Shown: one piece after another, positions 53,436 to 63,357 of the stretch
Layout: each line of letters starts with the position of its first letter
How positions within the stretch are numbered: the first letter of the stretch is position 1
NCBI RefSeq assembly: GCF_900103665.1
Contig: NZ_FNGY01000011.1
Span: 124,001 to 188,000, forward strand
DNA length: 64,000 nt
Source of the DNA: Pedobacter steynii
GTDB lineage: Bacteria; Bacteroidota; Bacteroidia; Sphingobacteriales; Sphingobacteriaceae
Reading direction: 5' to 3'
Notes under the pieces: generated by a model
Seen by the model: only the letters and a program-made list of their open reading frames with translations
Databases searched by the model: none
Told to the model about the DNA's origin: nothing
Translations under genes and position numbers: made by a program

Positions 53436-53443
53436 CAAAGTTA
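53436..53443 (-). promoter_or_regulatory. -7 element of the hydrolase gene
   Basis: The minus strand reads TAACTTTG, an exact TAnnTTTG, 44 bases before the ATG. No convincing -33 box was found. Confidence 0.45.
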
Positions 53444-53481
53444 GCATTATTTGATTCCCTTTTGGAGATTTCGCTGCAACA

Positions 53482-53508
53482 AAAAAAGGGTCATAAAGAC
53501 CCTTTTTT
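53482..53508 (-). terminator. Terminator of the SusCD transcript
   Basis: An 11-bp stem (AAAAAAGGGTC with GACCCTTTTTT, loop ATAAA) follows the susD stop by 18 bases and has T runs on the minus strand. Confidence 0.85.
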
Positions 53509-53526
53509 CAATATCACATACTTCAT

Positions 53527-55242
53527 TTAATTGTATCCGGAGTTTTGCTTTAATATCCCCTGACTCCGATCAATCTGATTTTGCGGAATCGGGAAATATT
53601 CGTCCCGGTCTTCCATCACAACTGGCTTCAGGTAAGGAAAATATTCTCCTTCAAACTGGAAATAACTATCCAGCGTCTGCTTTGCAATCCCCCAGCGTAC
53701 GAGGTCATAAAAACGATGTCCTTCCAGAGCGAGTTCCAGTCTGCGTTCCATGCGTACTGCATTCCGTGCATAATCCTGATTCGGGAAGGAAGGATAAGGA
53801 TTCACCTGATAAACCGCTACATTTACCCCGTTCACTTGTTTCGCCTGCAGCTTTGCAGCTCTGGCACGCACCTGGTTAACCAACATTAAGGCATTCGGCA
53901 CACTTCCGGCTTCCACTTCACATTCCGCAGCCATCAGGTACACATCCGCCAGACGGATGATATTTACATTCAGCCCTGTCACATTGGTATTTCCAGGACC
54001 TGTTCCACTGGAAACCTGCGAAGCATCTATTACATTTTTATAGGCTACAAAAGGGCCTCCGTTAGACGGTTCACGAATCCAGGAATCGCCTTGCATCACT
54101 CCCCAGTCATGGAAAGGCACCCCCCTTCTCCCCATGGTATAATCTATACGGGGATCTACCCTAAGCGCTTTATCCACTTCGTAAGTTTTTTTCTCTGCGT
54201 CGCTAAGACCGAAATCAGACTTATAAGGGTTAGTTCTGTAATCCTGCGCTACCAGATAAGGCAATCCTGCGGCATCCACTTTAAAAGCGTTGGCCAGATC
54301 TATGGAAGGCTGAAAAAATCCGCAACAGGTAATCGGCAAGCCATTACCATAAGGGAAATTCAGAATATCGCCAACATTTCCGTTATCCCCTCCCGTACCA
54401 TCTGCACCAACCGAGTGCTGTACCGCAAAGACAGACTCCGGTCCATTCTCTTTACTAATGTCAAAATTATTAGTGTAAGGTAAAGTTTCGAGCTGTGGTC
54501 TCGCAGCGATTACCGCGTTCAGCAAAGGCAAAGCATCCAAATATTTCTTTTGATACAGATAAACCTTTCCTAAATACGCCTGTGCAACCACCTTGTTGAC
54601 CCTTGTGACCGGATCTTTTGAAGCTACAGTGCCCAGGTTTTCTACTCCAAATTTCAGGTCATTCACAATAGCCGGATAAATATCAGGCGTATTGTCTACC
54701 GCCACTGCCGTTGTTGTTTCGGTAATCAGCGGTACATTTTTAAAAATTCTGGCCAGAAGAAAATAATAGTGTGCGCGTAAAACCCGGGCTTCCGCCTGAA
54801 TTTCAATGGCCCTTGCTTCCGGGAACTTTTTATCTCCGGCTTGCACTATGTTTAAAAACTTCAAGGTATTATTACAGCGCAGGATTCCTTCAAAGCAGCG
54901 AACCCAAACGTTCTCCAGGTTATCATTGGTACTTGTTGGTGCATGCCTTTCCAATAAATTCATATTGGGTTGATCGCCGTTGTCACTCCCTTTGTGTGCA
55001 TTATCGGAGGTAACCTCACCCAATAACCACTGACTTGGTGCTGCACCATAATTCCCGAAAGTACCGTTCACATTTCCATTCAAAAGAGAATAGGCACCCG
55101 TTAGAAATCCATCGACTCCCTCCTGGGTGTCCAACTGTCCACCAATTAATTCTCCCTGGGGATTCTTTTCCAGAAAGGACTTACTGCAACTCATTGCGGT
55201 AAGCAGGAATATGCTGAATAATATATAATTAATCTTTTTCAT
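53527..55242 (-). CDS. SusD/RagB-family nutrient-binding lipoprotein
   Basis: 571 residues. The lipoprotein signal ends AMSC (Cys about 19). The body has the SusD-like helical repeats with the N-terminal FLEKNPQGELIGG, the middle VRCFEGILRCNNTLKFLN, and the C-terminal RNAVRMERRLELALEGHRFYDLVRWG of RagB/SusD. It caps the SusC barrel encoded upstream (18 bases between) and binds glycans or peptides outside the cell. No glycosidase or peptidase gene is adjacent, so the ligand is open. A terminator ends the pair. Confidence 0.93.
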   Translation of the reverse strand: MKKINYILFSIFLLTAMSCSKSFLEKNPQGELIGGQLDTQEGVDGFLTGAYSLLNGNVNGTFGNYGAAPSQWLLGEVTSDNAHKGSDNGDQPNMNLLERHAPTSTNDNLENVWVRCFEGILRCNNTLKFLNIVQAGDKKFPEARAIEIQAEARVLRAHYYFLLARIFKNVPLITETTTAVAVDNTPDIYPAIVNDLKFGVENLGTVASKDPVTRVNKVVAQAYLGKVYLYQKKYLDALPLLNAVIAARPQLETLPYTNNFDISKENGPESVFAVQHSVGADGTGGDNGNVGDILNFPYGNGLPITCCGFFQPSIDLANAFKVDAAGLPYLVAQDYRTNPYKSDFGLSDAEKKTYEVDKALRVDPRIDYTMGRRGVPFHDWGVMQGDSWIREPSNGGPFVAYKNVIDASQVSSGTGPGNTNVTGLNVNIIRLADVYLMAAECEVEAGSVPNALMLVNQVRARAAKLQAKQVNGVNVAVYQVNPYPSFPNQDYARNAVRMERRLELALEGHRFYDLVRWGIAKQTLDSYFQFEGEYFPYLKPVVMEDRDEYFPIPQNQIDRSQGILKQNSGYN

Positions 55243-55260
55243 CTTTTCTTATTTTAATCG

Positions 55261-58200
55261 TTAAAAACCTACACTTAACCCCAATAGAAACTGACGCGGA
55301 CTTGGGTAAATACCACGATCTACGCCAAGCGCAGAAAACGTTTCCGTTTCCTGACTCACTTCAGGATCCAGTCCCGTATAGTTGGTCAGCGTAAAAAGAT
55401 TGGTAGCACTCGCATAAATCCTCAGTTTACTAACTCCCCATTTGGCCCCGAAGACCTTTTCTGTGGGCAGTGAATAACCGATCTGTAAGTTTTTCATGCG
55501 TAAAAAGCTTCCGTCCTGAACATAATAACTGGACGATGCATACTCCAGATCCGAAGCACGGATGTTTGCCGAAGGAATTTTACTTCCGGTATTTGTTGGA
55601 CTCCAGGCATCCAGAAGTCTTGTACTTTTGGCGCCGTTGAATGTAGAAAAATCTGTAAAATACCGGGTCGCCTCATACAGGTCGATTCCCTGCACCCCAT
55701 TGAAAAACATGGAAATATCAAAATTTTGATAAGAAGCATTGAAATTCAGAGAATATAAAAAATCAGGATTGGGATTGCCAATAATCGTCCTGTCGCCCGG
55801 ATCGATTTTATGATCTCCATTAACATCTCTGAATTTAAACCCTCCAACACGTGCTCCGGTATAAGAAGCGCTTCCGGCAATTTCTGCCGCATTCTGATAA
55901 ATCCCCAGGATATCGTAGCCGTAGAATGAGCCGAAAGGTTTACCCTCCTGCAGGATGCTGGTTTGCAAAGTCCGGAAGGAGCCATAAGGTTGTTTTGTAA
56001 TTCCCGGTGCAAGCTTCACAATCTTGTTCACATTTTTCGAAAAGTTAACTCCTATATCAAATTTGAAGGGTTTATCGTCATTCTTTCCATAATGATAAGC
56101 CAATGTCAGTTCGATCCCCTTATTACTCATATCGCCCACGTTCACGAAAGGTGAAGCTCCAAGTCCCACTCCTGTTGCAGGCAAAGGAATCGGATAAAGC
56201 ATATCACTCGTCTTTTTATTGTACCAGTCGAATGAACCGTCAATAGTTGATTTGAAAAGGGTAAAATCAATCCCCACATTGATGGAGCTTAAAGATTCCC
56301 ATTTAATGGCTGGATTTTCATAGTTGTTTTGCCATACTCCAGGTGTAACATTATTATTTCCATCAAAGCTATAGGCAGAATTGATGATGGAAGACTGGAA
56401 CCGGTTGGCGTATTGAAACCCAGGAATCCTTTGATTTCCAGTTTCGCCATAGCCCACCCGCAGTTTAAAATCGTCGATCCACTTGGCATTGTCTTTAATA
56501 AAACTTTCCTCGGAGAGTCTCCAGGCTACACTTGCAGCAGGAAAATAACCGTATTTGTTTTCCGGTCCGAAGTTAGAAGAGCCGTCGCGGCGAATGGTTA
56601 CACTGGCCAGGTAACGGTCATTATAAGCATAGTCAGCACGGCCGAACAGGGAGAACAGAGACCCAAGGGTGCCGATGCTCATATTGCTGATATTTTTTGA
56701 ACCTCCACCAAGGTAATAGTAGTCGGGATCGCCTAAAAGAAAGAATTCATTTCGTCCTGCATCTAAGCGGCGTGTATTAGAGCGAATCGCCTCGGTACCA
56801 GCCAATAAGTTCAAACTATGTTTCTCTGCAAAAACCTTACTATAAGTTAAGGTATTGGTCCAGGTCCACTCGGTATTGTATCCCTGGTATTCATTCAGGT
56901 TGTTGGAGTTGTTACCTTCTGAAAACTCGAGATTGGGATACCGCATGCTCAGGCCATTAAAGTTTTCGTAACGCATCCCGAAGCTGGTTCTGGCGGTAAG
57001 GCCATCCACAATATCCAGCTCAGTAAAGACATTACCAAAGAAGAAATTGCTTTTATTCAGGTTGTCTTTTGCCCGAAAGAGGAAGGCCAGAGGATTCTCA
57101 GAATTTCCCAGCTGACTTCCGCGGCTACCGGCAAAATTACCTTTGATGTCATAAACAGGAATAATCGTATTCATACGGTAAGCCCAGCTAATCGCACTCC
57201 CTTCATCCTGATACTCCCCTGAAACGTTAGGATTCACTCCAAAACCAAAGCCTTCTGAATAACTGTACTGTATATTTTCTCCGAAACGAAGTCTTTTATT
57301 CAGCGCAGAAAAAGTGGTATTTGCCCTGACGTTATAGCGTTTAAAGCCCGTGTAGTCAATTGTTCCTTTTTGGTTCAAATGTCCGAGGGCAAAGCTATAG
57401 GTGGCATTTTCCCCGCCACCTGAAGCTGCCAACTGATAATTTTGTACCGGTGCATTTTTTGTAATTTCATCAAACCAGTTGGTTCCCTCCTGGTTGGCTT
57501 TTGTAATCTGATAGAATGTTGCCGGGTCACGGCTGTAATTATATTTTGAAGGGTCTGCATCGGCAGCAGTAATTTTCTGTCCGGCGATCTTTCCGGCCAC
57601 CAGGTATTCCGGAAGTGTTGGCGTAGCGCCATTTCCATAATTATCGCCTGTGGCCGGAGCTTCATTTGCATTTTTATAAGCGGAGAAGAGGTATTCGGCA
57701 TACTGCATCGGGTTCAGCATTTTTGGGAAGGTACCTTTCCTTGGTCGTTGGGTACCATAATAGGTATCAAAGCTTACTTTCGGCGCACCAAGTGTCCCTT
57801 TTTTAGTCGTGATGATCACCACGCCGTTATTGGCCCTAGCTCCATAGATAGAAGCAGAAGAAGCATCTTTTAGCACCTGCATGCTCTCAATATCGTTTTG
57901 ATTGAACCAACTGAGCTTTCCTTCATAAGGCACTCCATCAATCACATATAAGGGGTCATTGTTATTGATGGTCGTTACCCCGCGGACCCTGATTTGCGGC
58001 GTAGATCCCGGAGCACCATCGTTTACGACCTGTACCCCCGGGGCTTTCCCCTGAAGTGCTTCCACCGCACTTGCTGCCGGTTGCGATTTGAGCTGGGTGA
58101 TGTTAACGACTGCAACGGAGCCTGTCAGGTCTTTTTTCCGCTGACTCGTATAACCGGTCACCACAATCTCACTTAAACTGTTAGCATCCGGCTGGAGCAC

Positions 58201-58494
58201 TACATCAATCGTATTTTGTGCCCCTACGGTAATTTCACGCGTTCCATAGCCTACAAAAGAAATGGAAAGCACGTCACCGGATTTGGCCATGATGGCAAAA
58301 ATGCCGTTAGGATCGGTTACGGTGCCAACCTTCGTGTTCCTGACTTTTACTGAAGCACCGATAATGGGTAGTTTGTCGTCGCTGCTGGTTACTTTACCAG
58401 AGATTTTGACCTGGGCACTGACTCCAAAGTATAGGAATAGACAGGCCAGCAAAAGGAGAGACCTCCTTCTGAGATTTGGGATGATTTTAAACAT
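55261..58494 (-). CDS. SusC/RagA-family TonB-linked outer membrane protein
   Basis: 1077 residues. Signal peptide, then a carboxypeptidase-regulatory-like domain (~28-105, VKISGKVTSSDDKLPIIGASV), a plug (~120-240) with the SusC marks LSEIVVTGYTSQRKKDLTGSVA, ALQGKAPGVQV and DASSASIYGARANNGVVIITTKKG, then a barrel. It forms the channel of the SusCD import pair and draws energy from TonB. The TonB contact is at the plug. It is the first gene of the pair. Confidence 0.93.
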   Translation of the reverse strand: MFKIIPNLRRRSLLLLACLFLYFGVSAQVKISGKVTSSDDKLPIIGASVKVRNTKVGTVTDPNGIFAIMAKSGDVLSISFVGYGTREITVGAQNTIDVVLQPDANSLSEIVVTGYTSQRKKDLTGSVAVVNITQLKSQPAASAVEALQGKAPGVQVVNDGAPGSTPQIRVRGVTTINNNDPLYVIDGVPYEGKLSWFNQNDIESMQVLKDASSASIYGARANNGVVIITTKKGTLGAPKVSFDTYYGTQRPRKGTFPKMLNPMQYAEYLFSAYKNANEAPATGDNYGNGATPTLPEYLVAGKIAGQKITAADADPSKYNYSRDPATFYQITKANQEGTNWFDEITKNAPVQNYQLAASGGGENATYSFALGHLNQKGTIDYTGFKRYNVRANTTFSALNKRLRFGENIQYSYSEGFGFGVNPNVSGEYQDEGSAISWAYRMNTIIPVYDIKGNFAGSRGSQLGNSENPLAFLFRAKDNLNKSNFFFGNVFTELDIVDGLTARTSFGMRYENFNGLSMRYPNLEFSEGNNSNNLNEYQGYNTEWTWTNTLTYSKVFAEKHSLNLLAGTEAIRSNTRRLDAGRNEFFLLGDPDYYYLGGGSKNISNMSIGTLGSLFSLFGRADYAYNDRYLASVTIRRDGSSNFGPENKYGYFPAASVAWRLSEESFIKDNAKWIDDFKLRVGYGETGNQRIPGFQYANRFQSSIINSAYSFDGNNNVTPGVWQNNYENPAIKWESLSSINVGIDFTLFKSTIDGSFDWYNKKTSDMLYPIPLPATGVGLGASPFVNVGDMSNKGIELTLAYHYGKNDDKPFKFDIGVNFSKNVNKIVKLAPGITKQPYGSFRTLQTSILQEGKPFGSFYGYDILGIYQNAAEIAGSASYTGARVGGFKFRDVNGDHKIDPGDRTIIGNPNPDFLYSLNFNASYQNFDISMFFNGVQGIDLYEATRYFTDFSTFNGAKSTRLLDAWSPTNTGSKIPSANIRASDLEYASSSYYVQDGSFLRMKNLQIGYSLPTEKVFGAKWGVSKLRIYASATNLFTLTNYTGLDPEVSQETETFSALGVDRGIYPSPRQFLLGLSVGF

Positions 58495-58713
58495 AAGATA
58501 TTTGGTTAGGATGATTAATAGTTTCGGTTAGTTTAAACTAGGTCACATAGGCATGGGGGATTAAGGTTAATAACTCGGTTAATTGTAACTCATCTAAAAT
58601 ACAATATAAGCATAGTGTAACTAATACACAAGCACTTATCTATTTTTCAAGAAAATTCAAAAAACAGGCCATTTTATAGCAATGAGGCCCAATTTGTCGC
58701 TATTACATCGGGG

Positions 58714-58995
58714 ATGATGTCCGATCCGCAATACAAATACGCCTGCTTCATTACAATAACAACCGTCATATTTACGTTTTTTCTTCATCTGACCCTTTTT
58801 CATTCTATTCCATACCTCACTCGATCTGAATGGCTTAGTCTTCTTCCTGCAGATTTAACGCTGATCAAACAGGCTGTTTTCTCTAATATTATCGAACAAG
58901 CTTTATTATTATTCTCAAATGGACTAATTGTTGCTCTAGTAAAGCTTTGTAATCCATCAAAAAAAGGAATAAAGAACTTTTATTTTCCAATGTGA
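58714..58995 (+). CDS. Possible small membrane protein
   Basis: 93 residues, not recognised. Two hydrophobic segments (about 11-30, FITITTVIFTFFLHLTL, and 60-80, ALLLFSNGLIVALVKL) with a short soluble loop between and a basic C-terminus. Two adjacent ATG codons start it. It stands alone, divergent from susC and 85 bases upstream of the Sel1 gene, so it might be a small partner of that cassette or a chance frame. Confidence 0.35.
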   Translation: MMSDPQYKYACFITITTVIFTFFLHLTLFHSIPYLTRSEWLSLLPADLTLIKQAVFSNIIEQALLLFSNGLIVALVKLCNPSKKGIKNFYFPM

Positions 58996-59080
58996 AATAA
59001 TTTATTCAAATTAACCGACGTTGTTTAACAAAAAAAGCGATACAGTATAAACATTGTTTCCTTAATAACCATATAAGATA

Positions 59081-61567
59081 ATGAGCCTTAAAACCACTTA
59101 CACTACTTTTCAGCAAAACGCACAACATAGCGACCTTCCACTACTTCAGGATCTGCAAAAATTCACAAAAGATGACCTAAAAAACCCGGAAGTCTGGCAT
59201 CAGGCTTTTGCTTTTCTGGAGCATGGCACAGGGCTTCTTCCTGCCAATAACCAAGAGGTATTTGCGCTTTATGAAATGCTTTTTATGGGAGGTCTTGACT
59301 TCAAAGCGAGCGTGTATCTGGATGAAGCCGATTACAACTTCCATTTAGACACCGTAATCAATGTTCTGGAACAACTGGCGATTCATTTTCCCGTTGCTTA
59401 TTCACAAATTGCTTTTCAATATCGTGAAGCAAGAGGCACACGCAGAGATCCAGAAAAGATGTCCATCTATTTAGATAAGGCCATTGAAAATAAGGTAGAA
59501 CTTGCAGTAGCAGTAAAGGGATATCTCCTTTATTACGGTGTAATTTTAGAAAAAGACGAAGAGACCGGACTTCATCTGCTCAACAGTTCGGATTCCGTAT
59601 GGAATAAACTATACCGGGGTTATATTTCTATAAATAAAGGGGAAATGGACGACATCCCTGCTTTAATTGCAGCGCTGAAAGAAACAAACGATCCTTTACT
59701 CAAGAAAAACGTATTGCTGTTTGAAGGAAATTATTTAGACCATACCGAGCAGATAGAAGCTGCAAAATCCCTTTATCAGCAGCTTGTTGACACCGATGAA
59801 GCAGATTTCGCGATGTTCAGACTGGGATCGATCATTTTCTCTCAATCGGAAGAACCAGTTGCGCAGGAAGCAGCTTTTGAATTGTGGAAAAGCGCTTTTG
59901 AGCGTGGAACAATAGAAGCAGCCAACCACTTAGGCTACCATTCCCTTCCTACTGATGTAGATACTGGTTCCGTAACGCAGGCCATTTATTGGTTTGAACT
60001 CGGGAATTTATACCATAGCCATTTTTCCGCTTATCGCCTGGCACTACTATACCTATATGCGCCATCGGTTCTTGACGCGAAAAAAGGTATGTATTACCTG
60101 GATCAAGCCATTAAAAACGGATCTTTAGACGCCATGATCGAAAAGGCCGAAATCCTGATTGAAGGCGCACTTGCGGAAAAAAACGAACAGGAAGCAGGAG
60201 AACTGCTAAAAAAAGCAGCAGAAAAGAAATTGCCTTACGCTTTTAACAGGCTAGGTTACCTCTATGAGAACGGCATTGTCATCGCCGATACTCCTGACCT
60301 TGCCACAGCCCTTTCCCATTATGAACAGGCGGCAGCACTAAATTTCCCAACCGCAATAAATAACGCCGCCCGCTTCTACCGTTATGGTATTCTCGGAGAA
60401 CCACATCAGAAAAAAGCACAAGAGTATTTTGAAAAAGGAGTAGCCCTGAATTCTACCTACTCCATGACTGAGCTTGCCTTCATGTATGAAGATGGCACTA
60501 TCGAAGAGAGCTACCAAAAAGCATTCGATCTGTTTAACCAGGCTGCCGGTTTGGACTACCCTTTTGCCATTCATACCGCAGGAACTTACCTGGAGAACGG
60601 TTACCACAACCAAAATCCTGATCCCGAAGCGGCTTTCCCTTATTACCTGAAAGGTGCGGAACTGAATTATGCCAATTGCCAGTTTGAAGTTGGCCGTTGC
60701 TACCGCTTTGGTACCGGAATCGCAGAAAACCCGGACAAAGCGCTCGAGTATTACCTGCAGGCAGCAGAAGGCGGCAATGCAAAAGCAATGGTAGAACTTG
60801 GTTTATGTTACGAGCATGAATATGGGGTTGAATTTGATGCACAGAAGGCTTTCGACTATATGCAGCAGGCAGCAGATCTGGGTTATTATTATGGTGCCTA
60901 CAAACTAGGTTACTACTACATGCATGGTTTAATAGAAAAAGATACAGAGAAAGCCCTTCAATGGCTTGAAAAAGCTGCTGAAGCAGGATATCCTCATGCC
61001 ATGATCGAAATCGGCGATTATTATATGTATGATTACGATCAGATTGATCAGGCCGACAAAGCTTTTGGTTATTATCAGAAAGCACTGGAGGGGGAAATTG
61101 TTCACGAAGGACTGGGCTTATGTTATGAATACGGAATTGGCGTAGAGGCCAACAACTCGGAAGCATTTAAATATTATGAGATGGCGGCGAACAACAATTA
61201 TGTTGTTGCGATGTACCATACCGGACGTTGCTACCTCAATGGCCTTGGCGTAAAAGAAAACCATGAAGAAGCCTTCCGCTGGTTCAATGAAGCCGCACAG
61301 AGTGACAATACTTCCGCACAATACTACGCAGGGTCCTTATTGCTGAACGGCAAAGGAGTAACCATGAACAAGGAACAGGGCATTGAATGGCTCAACAAAG
61401 CCGCAGCAGAAGAGCATGCTACCGCACAATTTGACCTCGGCAATTGCTACCTCATGGGAGATGGCGTAGAAGAAAGTGAAGACACCGCCATGTACTGGTT
61501 TGAAAAAGCAGCAGACAATGGCCATGAAAGAGCAATGAAATTAACAGGTAGAAAAAAAGGAAAATAA
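59081..61567 (+). CDS. Sel1-repeat protein
   Basis: 828 residues, no signal or membrane segment. At least a dozen Sel1-like repeats of ~36 residues are visible from ~385 on, each of the pattern A-x2-L-G-x2-Y-x2-G-x-G-[IV] then A-x2-[WYF]-[FYL]-x2-A-A-x-x-G. The first ~380 residues are also helical, with weaker repeats. Sel1 repeats form superhelical protein-binding scaffolds. The gene is separated from the Hsp90-like gene by one base, so the two products are made together, and an adaptor or client-binding role for the Hsp90-like protein is inferred. Confidence 0.88.
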   Translation: MSLKTTYTTFQQNAQHSDLPLLQDLQKFTKDDLKNPEVWHQAFAFLEHGTGLLPANNQEVFALYEMLFMGGLDFKASVYLDEADYNFHLDTVINVLEQLAIHFPVAYSQIAFQYREARGTRRDPEKMSIYLDKAIENKVELAVAVKGYLLYYGVILEKDEETGLHLLNSSDSVWNKLYRGYISINKGEMDDIPALIAALKETNDPLLKKNVLLFEGNYLDHTEQIEAAKSLYQQLVDTDEADFAMFRLGSIIFSQSEEPVAQEAAFELWKSAFERGTIEAANHLGYHSLPTDVDTGSVTQAIYWFELGNLYHSHFSAYRLALLYLYAPSVLDAKKGMYYLDQAIKNGSLDAMIEKAEILIEGALAEKNEQEAGELLKKAAEKKLPYAFNRLGYLYENGIVIADTPDLATALSHYEQAAALNFPTAINNAARFYRYGILGEPHQKKAQEYFEKGVALNSTYSMTELAFMYEDGTIEESYQKAFDLFNQAAGLDYPFAIHTAGTYLENGYHNQNPDPEAAFPYYLKGAELNYANCQFEVGRCYRFGTGIAENPDKALEYYLQAAEGGNAKAMVELGLCYEHEYGVEFDAQKAFDYMQQAADLGYYYGAYKLGYYYMHGLIEKDTEKALQWLEKAAEAGYPHAMIEIGDYYMYDYDQIDQADKAFGYYQKALEGEIVHEGLGLCYEYGIGVEANNSEAFKYYEMAANNNYVVAMYHTGRCYLNGLGVKENHEEAFRWFNEAAQSDNTSAQYYAGSLLLNGKGVTMNKEQGIEWLNKAAAEEHATAQFDLGNCYLMGDGVEESEDTAMYWFEKAADNGHERAMKLTGRKKGK

Positions 61568-61568
61568 C

Positions 61569-63350
61569 ATGGATGAAAATCAGCAATACTTGTTTCAGGT
61601 AAACCTAAAAGGGATGATCTCCCTCCTATCTGAACATTTGTATAGCAATCCGAACACGTTCGTAAGAGAGCTTCTTCAGAATGGTGTCGATGCCATTACT
61701 GCTTTAAGGACAATGGATGAGCACCATGAAGGTTGCATCAGAATTCACCTGCCGGATAGCAAGCGGGCTGAACTGATCTTTGAAGACAATGGCATCGGGC
61801 TTAAAGAAGATGAGATTCATAAATTTCTGGCCGTTATCGGTGAGAGCTCCAAACGCGAGGCCTTTGAAGCCAATGACTATATCGGGAAATTTGGCATTGG
61901 TCTGTTGTCCTGTTTTGTGGTGAGCAATGAGATCATTGTAGAATCCAGATCAGCACTTAGCGAGACTGCGGTAAGGTGGACCGGAAAATCTGATGGCACC
62001 TACCACATTACCCCCATCGAAGAGGAACGTCCCATCGGATCAAAGGTGATCCTTTATCCGAAAGATGAATTTAAATACCTGTTTAAGGCCGATGTGTTTC
62101 GCAAGAACCTCGAATATTACGGAGAGGCATTGCCCATGCCCATTTACCTTCATTACGAAGAAACCGTCCATTGGATAAATGAAGCAGGTGCACTTTGGCT
62201 GGAATCAACCACCACTAAAGAAGAACTGCTAGCCATTGGAAGGAAAGCCTTTAATACCGGATTTTTAGATGCGTTCCCGATTTCAACATCCAGCGGTGGC
62301 GTTAAAGGAGTTGCTTATATCCTGCCTTATAAAACACAATTTAGTGGAAAACAAACCCATAAACTATTTTTAAAGCGGATGTTTCTGAGCGATGACGATT
62401 GCAGGTTACTCCCAAAATGGGCGTTTTTTATCCGTTGTATCCTCAATGCAGAGGGACTGGATGCCATCGCTTCCAGGGAGGCACTGGTTTACAATGACGC
62501 TTTAAAAGGGGCGAAAAAAGAAATCGGAAACACCATTAAGGCTTACCTGAAATCCATCGGCCTGATTGACCACAACATCTATCAGAAGCTGATCAGCACC
62601 CACTACCTCCACCTGAAAGCAATTGCAGCGGAGGATAATGAGCTCTTACAGGTTTTTATCGACGACCTTCCATTTGAAACAAACAAAGGCATCCGGACCT
62701 TTAGAAACATCAGGGAACTGGAGCCCACCATTTTCTACACCCCAAACATTGATGATTTCAAACAGGTGCGCCGGATTGCCGGTGCTCAGGGAACCCTGAT
62801 CATCAATGCGGCTTACACTTTTGAAGAGGAGTTGCTGAAAAAAATTCAACGCCTGGACAGCAGCCTCAGGATCGAACAGATCTCTCCGGGCAGCTTATTA
62901 AACAGCTTTCATGCCATTGACACTTCCCTGGACCCTGCCCTGGCTGATTTTGAAATCCGTGCAGCTGAAGTATTAAAAAAATTAAACTGTACCTGTAGCC
63001 TGAAACAGTTTAGCCCTGAAGATACCCCGGCGATATATGTCGCCCCTCAGGACGAGATCAATGTAAAACAAGCGGTCTCCCCGAGCAACCCGCTCACAGC
63101 GACACTCAGCGCTTTTGCACCAAAAAAGAAAGCCGTACAACCAGTACTGTGTTTCAATGCAGACAATAAACTGGTCAAAAGTATGATTGGAATCAAAGAC
63201 CCATATGTCTTTCCTTCCATTGTTCACATCTTATACGTGCAATCCCTGTTACTGGGAAAGTATCCTGTAAGTGATACAGAAATGAATTTATTTAACGAGG
63301 CACTCCATAGCCTGATCATTATGGGAATGGAGCATTTTATTAACATTTAA
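61569..63350 (+). CDS. Hsp90-family ATPase, HtpG paralogue
   Basis: 593 residues. The N-terminal GHKL domain has the Hsp90 pattern: FVRELLQNGVDAI with Glu34 and Asn38 for Mg-ATP, FEDNGIGL, and GKFGIGLLSCFVVS. A middle-domain-like part follows, with FLKRMFLSDDDCRLLPKWAFFIRCILNAEGL (compare VKRVFISDD...LPEYLRFVKGVVDSEDL in HtpG) and ASREALV. The length is a little under that of HtpG (~630), and the charged linker of eukaryotic Hsp90 is absent. This group, often annotated only as HSP90 family protein, is separate from the housekeeping HtpG. The operon context suggests a chaperone or signal ATPase for a dedicated set of partners. The next gene starts 7 bases on. Confidence 0.88.
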   Translation: MDENQQYLFQVNLKGMISLLSEHLYSNPNTFVRELLQNGVDAITALRTMDEHHEGCIRIHLPDSKRAELIFEDNGIGLKEDEIHKFLAVIGESSKREAFEANDYIGKFGIGLLSCFVVSNEIIVESRSALSETAVRWTGKSDGTYHITPIEEERPIGSKVILYPKDEFKYLFKADVFRKNLEYYGEALPMPIYLHYEETVHWINEAGALWLESTTTKEELLAIGRKAFNTGFLDAFPISTSSGGVKGVAYILPYKTQFSGKQTHKLFLKRMFLSDDDCRLLPKWAFFIRCILNAEGLDAIASREALVYNDALKGAKKEIGNTIKAYLKSIGLIDHNIYQKLISTHYLHLKAIAAEDNELLQVFIDDLPFETNKGIRTFRNIRELEPTIFYTPNIDDFKQVRRIAGAQGTLIINAAYTFEEELLKKIQRLDSSLRIEQISPGSLLNSFHAIDTSLDPALADFEIRAAEVLKKLNCTCSLKQFSPEDTPAIYVAPQDEINVKQAVSPSNPLTATLSAFAPKKKAVQPVLCFNADNKLVKSMIGIKDPYVFPSIVHILYVQSLLLGKYPVSDTEMNLFNEALHSLIIMGMEHFINI

Positions 63351-63357
63351 TTACACC

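Noticed and set aside
60534..61166. Minus-strand frame of 210 codons
   Set aside because: Antisense to the Sel1 repeats; the repeated codons keep the opposite frame open.
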